From assembly GCA_943846715.1 (NCBI GenBank), contig OX044356.1, forward strand, positions 124,001 to 188,000: a stretch of 64,000 nt of DNA. Direction: 5' to 3'. Origin of the DNA: TMED14 sp002378565. GTDB taxonomy: Bacteria > Bacteroidota > Bacteroidia > Flavobacteriales > Schleiferiaceae. Below the pieces are notes generated by a model. That model searched no databases. It was not told where the DNA came from and worked only from the letters and a program-made list of their open reading frames with translations. Position numbers and translations under genes: made by a program. Positions 58,229 through 64,000 of the stretch are shown here, one piece after another. Every line of letters begins with the position of its first letter. Within the stretch, counting starts at the first letter, position 1.

Positions 58229-60049
58229 TCAAAATTTAAAATTATCCCTAGTCCATGGGATGCCATATTTTCGATTAGAAGAAGATTTTTTAGAATTACT
58301 AAAGGATTTACTCATCACATAAAATTGTTCATAGAGGTAATCAATCACTCCAATTCCAGCAGACACTAAACCAATTTGATGCCAAGTATTTGCTTCATCA
58401 TAAATAGCTGTTTGTGTCGGATCTTCCCTGAATTCTGACAACAACATTTGAGCATACACCTCTGAGCCTAAAGCGGCACTAAACATAATAACAGGTAATT
58501 GCCATCGGGAATTAGGTTTTCCATATTGAACACCTTTTCTACCTAGGCCTGGAACAATTAAGGATTTAAAAATGTTTTTGAATCCCCCTGACCCTGAGTT
58601 ATGATTTTCAAAATGAATTTGAGAGTAGAGTTTAGAATTTATCTTCACACTTTTCTCCATAAATGTGAATGACCCATAAGGAAGAGGAGCATATTTGACA
58701 AGTTGTGTTATATCCTCTTTCCAAATTGTTGAATGGGAGAAGTCCATACCATGGATGTCAGATTGAACCTTCAAGCTAGTAGCCTCCCATGTAACGTGAA
58801 AAGCAACTGAAGCTTCAGATGTAAAAAAGTAGTTTGATCGCTTCAGTGGCTGCAATTGATTCAATATTTGATCCAAAAACTGTTTATTTGGACCAATGGA
58901 TTTATTAACGGATAAGTTATTGCCTAATGTGTCAAATTTTATATTAAAATCAATGGTCAATTCTCCTTCTTTTTTACTTTTAACTTGTTTCCGGATATAA
59001 TTATAAATTAGTTTAGTTATGTTTTCTTTCGTGCCCGGTGAGTATTTCCAATAATCTAAGGTTGTAGATTTTCGGATATTTAATAACTCAATCATATTCT
59101 CAGATTTTTTCTTAATCCTTTCCGCTTCTATCTTAATAAGGTTATGAACGTCAGGGTAAGCCAGGATTTTATTGGCAATTTCAAGTTGGCTAGAATGATT
59201 CTCACCCTTCACAGCGTTTTCTAACTGGGTGTATAGTATTTGAGTTTCGTGTTTATTCCTCTTAGATACGATTAGCCCCCCCCAATGGCTTATCAAGGAG
59301 TCTATAGGGAAATTAGATGTTGATAGATAATTCTCTGCCACGGAAAATTTATTTCCCCGAATTAAACCATCTATTTCATTTGTCACTTTCTTTTCCCATG
59401 AGGTCAAGATTAGTTTTTCAAGGTTTTCACATTTACTCACCTCATTCAAGTTTCCGCCACATAGGTTTTCATATTCTTTAAATGCATTGGAATAATCCTC
59501 ATTCTTTAGCAAATCTTCTATTTCCCTTTGACTTGAGATTAATTTCTCTTCTGTTCTTCTCGCAATTTCTTTACGGGCCTTATGAGCGTTACGTATCGCT
59601 AAAAGTTTCAATCTAAAATCTGTCCCAAATAATAAAACTTGACCATTACGTCTCAAGATTAATTCAAGGTTTCCTTTCTTGAATAAAAAAGGTAAGGCCT
59701 TATCCTGAGTCAAGTACCCAGCACTCATTGCTTTTTCTGCGAAAGAATAGGTACAAGTTGGATCTGAATATATGATTAATCGCGCTAACCCATCCTCTGA
59801 CTTGTGAATTCTAAGACTTTTATTCCCAGATGACCAGCTATAATAATTTGTCAATATTGTATCGCTTCCTATAATTAGTATTTCATTCCCGCTACCATAA
59901 GACTTTCTCTCAACAAAATTTGGCACTTCACTGATTTCAACTTCTAATATGCGTTCCAATTGAGGAATTGATAAACAGTCGTCTTGAGCGTGCATTAATA
60001 CAGGGCTGCTAATTACTGTAATTATAAATAGTAGATATTTGTTTTTCAT
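58229..60049 (-). CDS. Large exported protein of unknown function with a DUF5683-like membrane tail
   Basis: This 606-residue protein has a signal peptide (MKNKYLLFIITVISSPVLMHAQD). An N-terminal domain of about 130 residues contains SDPTCTYSF, and a long helical region follows (about 140-330). A segment GELTIDFNIKFDTLGNNLSVNKSIGPNKQFLDQIL (about 365-399) resembles TonB C-terminal-like folds. The C-terminal 110 residues (FKSLIVPGLGRKGVQYGKPNSRW, then two hydrophobic helices) resemble DUF5683 proteins. I do not know a named family with this whole architecture. A peptidoglycan- or outer-membrane-linked scaffold is a guess. The gene is AT-rich like its neighbours. Confidence 0.7.
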   Translation of the reverse strand: MKNKYLLFIITVISSPVLMHAQDDCLSIPQLERILEVEISEVPNFVERKSYGSGNEILIIGSDTILTNYYSWSSGNKSLRIHKSEDGLARLIIYSDPTCTYSFAEKAMSAGYLTQDKALPFLFKKGNLELILRRNGQVLLFGTDFRLKLLAIRNAHKARKEIARRTEEKLISSQREIEDLLKNEDYSNAFKEYENLCGGNLNEVSKCENLEKLILTSWEKKVTNEIDGLIRGNKFSVAENYLSTSNFPIDSLISHWGGLIVSKRNKHETQILYTQLENAVKGENHSSQLEIANKILAYPDVHNLIKIEAERIKKKSENMIELLNIRKSTTLDYWKYSPGTKENITKLIYNYIRKQVKSKKEGELTIDFNIKFDTLGNNLSVNKSIGPNKQFLDQILNQLQPLKRSNYFFTSEASVAFHVTWEATSLKVQSDIHGMDFSHSTIWKEDITQLVKYAPLPYGSFTFMEKSVKINSKLYSQIHFENHNSGSGGFKNIFKSLIVPGLGRKGVQYGKPNSRWQLPVIMFSAALGSEVYAQMLLSEFREDPTQTAIYDEANTWHQIGLVSAGIGVIDYLYEQFYVMSKSFSNSKKSSSNRKYGIPWTRDNFKF

Positions 60050-60420
60050 AATTGTTAGTTATAGACTGTTAAAATGAAGAATCTGTTGAACTAGCATTAG
60101 GGCTCTTCGTAGAGACTATTGGTCATTTAAAGCTTTTAAAATCAGGAGATACTACTTATTTTAATTAATGATGAATTATTCATGCGCTGCCTACTCGGTT
60201 TCTTCATCAGGATTGGCTTCTCTAAGCATGTCTGTATGTAGAGAAGCCCACAGGCTGCCTGGCCTCCTTTCCCGATTCATGTGAACCCATGTATTTCCGT
60301 TTGAATAAGCTATGAGTTGAATTTTTTTTTTGCTTTATTGGATGTGCCGCCCAACAGAACAATACGGCTAAAAAACTCATAGTTTATAATTTTATTGTCA
60401 ATAGGTATAAAACAAATGCT
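60050..60420. other. 371-base intergenic stretch with a hairpin and a possible coding remnant
   Basis: No complete gene is visible. On the minus strand, one frame from about 60330 down to a stop at 60191 reads a coherent peptide (SNGNTWVHMNRERRPGSL then WASLHTDMLREANPDEETE) without a good start. It may be the tail of a lost gene. A 10-bp perfect inverted repeat lies inside it at 60215-60248, and a run of nine or more T is at about 60317-60327. Confidence 0.4.
60215..60248. repeat. Perfect 10-bp inverted repeat
   Basis: GGCTTCTCTA at 60215-60224 and TAGAGAAGCC at 60239-60248 are exact reverse complements separated by 14 bases. There is no T-run, so it is not a simple terminator; it may be an operator, an RNA hairpin or the footprint of a mobile element. 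Confidence 0.6.
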
Positions 60421-61872
60421 TTAGTACCAAATTTCTATTTCGTCAATGTAAAGATCATAATAGCTGCCACTAATCAATATTTTGATAGTGTTGTTCCCCG
60501 CCGATATCGCTGGAGATTGAACCTTCATCCAATAAAAAGAAGATAAATTGCCCCCAATCATTGTAGTATTTCCCATGGCAACCCCATTAATGACGATTGC
60601 CGGAATTAAATTATTATAGCCAGGGTTTGCTGTTTTGACCCAAAACTCAATGTGCCCAGTAGAAGTGAAAGTATGATTGAACTGTACGTAATGATTTGCC
60701 CCAATAACTGTACCCAGCTGACCTGAATTATTTGGATCTGGGGCGGCCCAGCATGAACCAGAATATCCACTAGAGCTAATCCCCCAAGGGGCAGAAGTTC
60801 CGTTCATTCCGTAATACACACTTGAAACTCCACTAAGAGAAGAACAATTCAAAGTGCTTTGTAAAGTTACTGGAGTTTGGTTTGTCGTAAATGAAACTTC
60901 TTGTCCGTAGGAAGTCCCAAAGGAATTCGTAGCGTATGTATTAGCATAGTATGTGGAAGATCCTGTGAGCGAGTTTAGATTAACGGAATACGCTCCAGTC
61001 CCCGTCCCAAAACTTGATACATTACTAGAGACAATATTCGTGTTAGGTACGACATCGTAGCAAATACCTCGACTTGAGACGTTAGAGCTGCCTTGACTTG
61101 TCACATTTCCAGCGACCGTAGCTGTATTATGAGTTATTTGACTTACCGTACCAGTAGAAACTACTGGCAATGGCGATTGAGTTGTGAAAGTGAGTTGTGA
61201 GCCGTATGATGTAGTTGCAGAGTTCGTCGCAAAAGCCCGTGCATAATAAACTGTACCTTGATTTAACCCCGTTAACTGCGCATTAAATGCCCCCAATCCT
61301 GAACCTGCATTCACCACATTTGAGCTAATCAATGGATCCTGCGTGGTTGAATAACAAATACCTCGACTTGAGACGTTTGAGCTGCCTTGACTTGTCACAT
61401 TTCCAGCGACCGTAGCTGTATTATGAGTTATTTGACTTGCCGTACCAGTAGAAACTACTGGTGATTGGGATTGAGTTGTGAAAGTGAGTTGTGAGCCGTA
61501 TGATGTAGTTACGGAGCTCGTCGCAAAAGCCCGTGCATAATAAACTGTACCTTGATTTAACCCCGTTAACTGCGCATTAAATGCCCCCAATCCTGAACCT
61601 GCATTCACCACATTTGAGCTAATCAATGGATCCTGCGTGGTTGAATAACATATTCCGCTCACTGTCACAGCCGAGCCTCCTTCGTCGACAACGGTTCCAG
61701 AAATCGTAGCTGTATTATACGTTATTTGACTTACTGTTCCAGATGAGACAATTGGAGGAGAAAATGGATTATTTAAATTCCAAGATAAGTAGTCGTTGCC
61801 GCAAGAGGATAATAAGAGGATTGTCAATATTGAAAATATCCTATTAAAATATGTTGCCTTTAAAATCATCAT
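60421..61872 (-). CDS. Lipoprotein with tandem Fn3-like repeats and a beta-sandwich C-terminus
   Basis: This 483-residue protein starts with a lipoprotein signal (IFSILTILLLSSCGND, Cys near residue 24). Three Fn3-like repeats of about 98 residues follow (about 40-330), each with a core such as THNTATVAGNVTSQGSSNV, GICYSTTQDP and YYARAFATNSATTSYG. This is the familiar flavobacterial repeat that is often annotated as a cell-surface domain. The last 150 residues (HYVQFNHTFTSTGHIEFWVKTAN...YDLYIDEIEIWY) form a jelly-roll-like domain that may bind carbohydrate. Parts of the repeats are almost identical at the DNA level. Surface adhesion or glycan binding is likely. Confidence 0.75.
   Translation of the reverse strand: MMILKATYFNRIFSILTILLLSSCGNDYLSWNLNNPFSPPIVSSGTVSQITYNTATISGTVVDEGGSAVTVSGICYSTTQDPLISSNVVNAGSGLGAFNAQLTGLNQGTVYYARAFATSSVTTSYGSQLTFTTQSQSPVVSTGTASQITHNTATVAGNVTSQGSSNVSSRGICYSTTQDPLISSNVVNAGSGLGAFNAQLTGLNQGTVYYARAFATNSATTSYGSQLTFTTQSPLPVVSTGTVSQITHNTATVAGNVTSQGSSNVSSRGICYDVVPNTNIVSSNVSSFGTGTGAYSVNLNSLTGSSTYYANTYATNSFGTSYGQEVSFTTNQTPVTLQSTLNCSSLSGVSSVYYGMNGTSAPWGISSSGYSGSCWAAPDPNNSGQLGTVIGANHYVQFNHTFTSTGHIEFWVKTANPGYNNLIPAIVINGVAMGNTTMIGGNLSSFYWMKVQSPAISAGNNTIKILISGSYYDLYIDEIEIWY
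61130..61700. repeat. Mosaic 294-bp tandem repeat in the Fn3-like lipoprotein gene
   Basis: Units recur with a period of 294 bp. A block of more than 120 bp around 61227-61350 recurs at about 61521-61644 with essentially no differences. A second block around 61052-61220 recurs about 294 bp further with only a few changes. Other halves of the units differ, so identity is patchy, as expected from recent gene conversion or duplication. Confidence 0.85.
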
Positions 61873-61966
61873 ACGAGCAAATTAGTAAAAATCTTGTAGA
61901 CGTCGTAGAATTTCCTTTTAGGATTTGTTGATGACTCCCAACAAGGACATCAGAGGGTATGCCTAA

Positions 61967-63217
61967 CTAGATGCTCACAGTTAAAACATCAGCAAAGCGA
62001 GTAGTGTAGCATGGCGATAGTTTCTCTTGCTTTAGTTTCCAATCCCCACCTTTACCTTGGACGGCTAACTTAATGGTATCTCTACCCATAAGTGTATTCA
62101 CTCTATCTACTGTTTGCATTAGATCTCTACGCTTGTTCCTATCTATTGTATCAAACAATGACATCTGTACCTCATCTTGCGGAATAGTCTTCCCGACAAT
62201 CACACCCGCCTTCTTGTAAATACAATCGGAACGATAAATAGATTTTAATCCTTTTAGAGCGGCTTTCACTATCTCTATGCTGTCATTTGTTGGCGTTGCT
62301 AACGCTATGGTCTGATAAGCATTGTATTGCTTGGCATTTGGCTTAAACGGATTGGTATGGATAAAGACATTAACGTTAGTACAGCAACTCTTCTCTTTCC
62401 TTAGTTTGGCAGAACAAGTAACGGCATACGAACTAACGGCTTCTTGTAATTGACTTAACTCCTTTACCTCTTTACCAAAGGAACGAGCCGTACAGATTTT
62501 CTTCTTGCGTTTGGTGGTTAATTCCAAGGGAAAACATTGTTCCCCTTTTAGCTCCCTTTGTAAGCGAACCCCATTTACCGAGAAGTTTCTTCTTACCCAA
62601 CCTTCATCTGCGTTACGAAACTGCAAAGCAGTATGAATACCATATTGTTTTAGTCGTTTGGCATACTGTCTGCCAACACCCCATAAATCTTCAACAGGAA
62701 ACACATTTAATGCTCTTTTGATAAGGTCTTCTCCGTCTAAAATAAATACTCCTTTCTTAGTGTGTTTTTTAGCAATATGATTAGCCACTTTAGCCAATAC
62801 TTTTGTGGATGCTAAGCCAATTGATATAGGTATACTCGTCCACTGCAATACCTTCTTACGAATGGCTAAAACTCTTTCAATATCTGATGAATCAGAAAAG
62901 TCCAAAAAGGCTTCATCAATGGAATACACTTCCATCACCTCAACTTCCTCTCTCAACACACTCATTACCCTGTCGGACATATCGCCATACAAAGCAAAGT
63001 TGGTGGAAAACACATTTACCTTGTGCTGATCAATTAAGGAATTGATTTTGAAAGCGGGTTCTCCCATCTTTATTCCTAATGCTTTGGCTTCATTACTCCT
63101 TGCAATGACACATCCATCATTATTGGAGAGTACCACTACTGCTTTGTTCCTTAGTTGAGGTTGAAACGCTCTTTCACAAGAGGCATAGAAGTTATTGCAA
63201 TCGGCTAATCCTATCAT
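61967..63217 (-). CDS. umuC: Translesion DNA polymerase V catalytic subunit UmuC
   Basis: This 416-residue Y-family polymerase copies damaged DNA. The catalytic motifs are IGLADCNNFYASCERAF at the N-terminus (first Asp) and YSIDEAFLDF near residue 98 (Asp-Glu pair). HhH-like segments (VEDLWGVGRQYAKRLKQYGI) and the little-finger region follow. The start ATG overlaps the end of umuD by four bases. Together they form the usual error-prone repair operon, common on plasmids and genomic islands. The terminal residues look complete. Confidence 0.95.
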   Translation of the reverse strand: MIGLADCNNFYASCERAFQPQLRNKAVVVLSNNDGCVIARSNEAKALGIKMGEPAFKINSLIDQHKVNVFSTNFALYGDMSDRVMSVLREEVEVMEVYSIDEAFLDFSDSSDIERVLAIRKKVLQWTSIPISIGLASTKVLAKVANHIAKKHTKKGVFILDGEDLIKRALNVFPVEDLWGVGRQYAKRLKQYGIHTALQFRNADEGWVRRNFSVNGVRLQRELKGEQCFPLELTTKRKKKICTARSFGKEVKELSQLQEAVSSYAVTCSAKLRKEKSCCTNVNVFIHTNPFKPNAKQYNAYQTIALATPTNDSIEIVKAALKGLKSIYRSDCIYKKAGVIVGKTIPQDEVQMSLFDTIDRNKRRDLMQTVDRVNTLMGRDTIKLAVQGKGGDWKLKQEKLSPCYTTRFADVLTVSI

Positions 63218-63678
63218 ACGAAATGATGTATTGCGTGAGCCACAACCCCAAAAACAACAAAGTCCATGTCTTTAGTTATCTCAATGGTCTGGTAATTATC
63301 GTTCGCTGCTTTAAGGAACATTTTGGTTTTGGTCTTTTTGATGCGCTTTACCGTAAACTCTCCATCCAAGTAAGCCACCACAATACAGTTGTTGCTTACT
63401 TCAAGGGATTTATCCACGACTAACAAATCGCCACTTACAATACCCGCACCAATCATAGAATCACCTATTACACGAACATAATAAGTTGCAGAAGGATGTT
63501 CTACCAAAAGGTCGTTTAAATCTAACTTGGCATCCAAATAATCAGTAGCGGGAGAAGGGAAGCCTGCTGAAACTCCATCTTCAAAATAAGGCATCTCTAA
63601 TGACTTACCGACCTCAGCAGTATAGAACTCCAATGACTTATTTATTTGTAATCGTGCTTTAGCTTCTTTAGTTGACAT
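63214..63678 (-). CDS. umuD: UmuD-type S24 peptidase, polymerase V accessory subunit
   Basis: UmuD undergoes RecA-stimulated self-cleavage and then joins UmuC. The 154-residue protein has the cleavage-site region SAGFPSPATDYLD (Ala-Gly bond near residue 38), the catalytic Ser in VIGDSMIGAGI and the catalytic Lys in DGEFTVKRIKK. The N-terminal extension (MSTKEAKARLQINKSLEFYT) is longer than in E. coli but does not look like a helix-turn-helix DNA-binding domain. The promoter TATTTTTG ends five bases before the ATG, and a 22-bp dyad overlaps the promoter. Confidence 0.93.
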   Translation of the reverse strand: MSTKEAKARLQINKSLEFYTAEVGKSLEMPYFEDGVSAGFPSPATDYLDAKLDLNDLLVEHPSATYYVRVIGDSMIGAGIVSGDLLVVDKSLEVSNNCIVVAYLDGEFTVKRIKKTKTKMFLKAANDNYQTIEITKDMDFVVFGVVAHAIHHFV

Positions 63679-63683
63679 AAACC

Positions 63684-63725
63684 CAAAAATAGAAAAACGG
63701 GTGCAAACAAAGGTTCGTTTGTTTG
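63684..63725 (-). promoter_or_regulatory. umuDC promoter with a 22-bp dyad (candidate SOS operator)
   Basis: On the minus strand the -7 element TATTTTTG lies at 63684-63691, five bases before the umuD ATG. Upstream of it, CAAACAAA-N6-TTTGTTTG at 63704-63725 is a perfect 8-bp dyad whose TTTG-bearing arm covers the expected -33 region. A repressor bound there would block the promoter. It does not resemble the E. coli LexA box. Confidence 0.6.
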
Positions 63726-64000
63726 GTCAGTTTTTAACCTTGTCAGGTATTTGAATAAGACGTTAGCAGCCAACATTGCAGCAAGGAGTAGTTGAGCCAT
63801 TTCATCTACTGAATACTGCCTTGATCCTCCGCAGAGTGGTCATCATCACGTGATGTGGGGCATTAGACCCAGCTAGAAGCGACTTTGACCAATGCGCATA
63901 AAAAAGCCCTGATGCTGTGCATCAAGGCTTTTCCTTGTAGATAACTCCATCGAAATATCGAACATTAGTCTAACTCCAAAAGATTTAATCGACACACATA
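63726..64000. other. Right-hand end without a supported gene
   Basis: No convincing coding region is seen. The stretch contains a perfect 12-bp palindrome CATCACGTGATG at 63844-63855 and a terminator at 63900-63932 that acts on the minus strand. This suggests that a minus-strand gene beyond base 64000 ends shortly before it. Confidence 0.5.
63900..63932 (-). terminator. Terminator for a minus-strand gene to the right of the window
   Basis: AAGCC-C-TGATGC and GCATCA-A-GGCTT (63904-63930) form a stem with one mismatch and a TGT loop. On the minus strand it is followed by six T residues. In the plus direction four T residues follow, so weak bidirectional action is possible. Confidence 0.7.

Noticed and set aside
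63644..63800. 52-codon minus-strand frame starting MAQLLLAAMLAANVLF upstream of umuD
   Set aside because: It runs through the umuD promoter and into umuD in another frame. A hydrophobic start alone is not enough support.
63844..63855. Perfect palindrome CATCACGTGATG
   Set aside because: It may be a protein-binding site, but it is only 12 bp, stands alone and is not placed at a recognisable promoter.

Overview
The window reads as chromosomal DNA of a member of the Bacteroidota, most likely from the Flavobacteriales or a close relative. The evidence is type IX secretion (T9SS) C-terminal domains on several exported proteins, a PorG-like gene in the order nadK-porG-uppS-bamA-ompH-ompH-murI, an RluB-type pseudouridine synthase with a long Gly/Asn/Arg-rich N-terminal repeat, and promoters of the TTTG...TAnnTTTG type without Shine-Dalgarno sequences. 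No genus can be named from the sequence alone.

Layout. 1-2.8 kb: sulfate activation on the minus strand (SLC13 permease, cysC, start of cysD). 2.8-6.4 kb: a GT-C-like membrane protein converging on a secreted M43 metalloprotease. 6.5-16.4 kb: a plus-strand housekeeping run (rplM, rpsI, rpsB, tsf, pyrH, frr, a MarR regulator, an Nfu protein, a gamma-carbonic anhydrase homologue, signal peptidase I, an unknown exported protein, an acyl-CoA carboxylase beta subunit). 16.5-19.5 kb: two AT-richer minus-strand genes (PKD/T9SS protein, metallo-beta-lactamase-fold hydrolase). 19.7-24.8 kb: nucleotide-sugar dehydrogenase, ABC exporter, RsmB-like methyltransferase, murQ. 24.8-32.1 kb: a long minus-strand envelope operon (CBS protein, nadK, porG, uppS, bamA, two ompH/skp, murI). 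32.2-33.7 kb: pdxJ and an alpha/beta hydrolase. 33.8-39.9 kb: minus-strand ldcA, yraN, rluB, an AsmA-like gene and a tiny T9SS protein. 39.9-48.9 kb: metG, a truncated tRNA-binding-domain ORF that runs into a tRNA-Arg gene, a large T9SS surface protein, a prohibitin homologue, an NTF2-like lipoprotein, an esterase, a second tRNA-Arg and a sulfotransferase.

From about 50.3 kb to the end the DNA becomes visibly AT-richer and the content turns accessory: a nucleotidyltransferase/N-acetylhexosamine-kinase-like/sugar-porter operon, a broken cytochrome-c-like gene, a lipoprotein plus ABC ATPase plus FtsX-like permease set, a large exported protein of unknown function, a lipoprotein with mosaic tandem repeats, and umuDC with a dyad in its promoter. 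A sugar-porter MFS gene at 49-50.3 kb is the last gene with the base composition of the core.

The items that most deserve a second look are: (1) the tRNA-Arg(CCU) gene that starts exactly where the reading frame of a MetRS-type tRNA-binding domain is cut off; (2) a recurrent arrangement in which the -7 promoter element ends exactly four bases before the start codon, implying that leaderless mRNAs are common here; (3) the three-gene lipoprotein/ABC/permease set at 54.4-58.1 kb; (4) a protein consisting only of a signal peptide and a T9SS type-B sorting domain; and (5) the umuDC promoter dyad.
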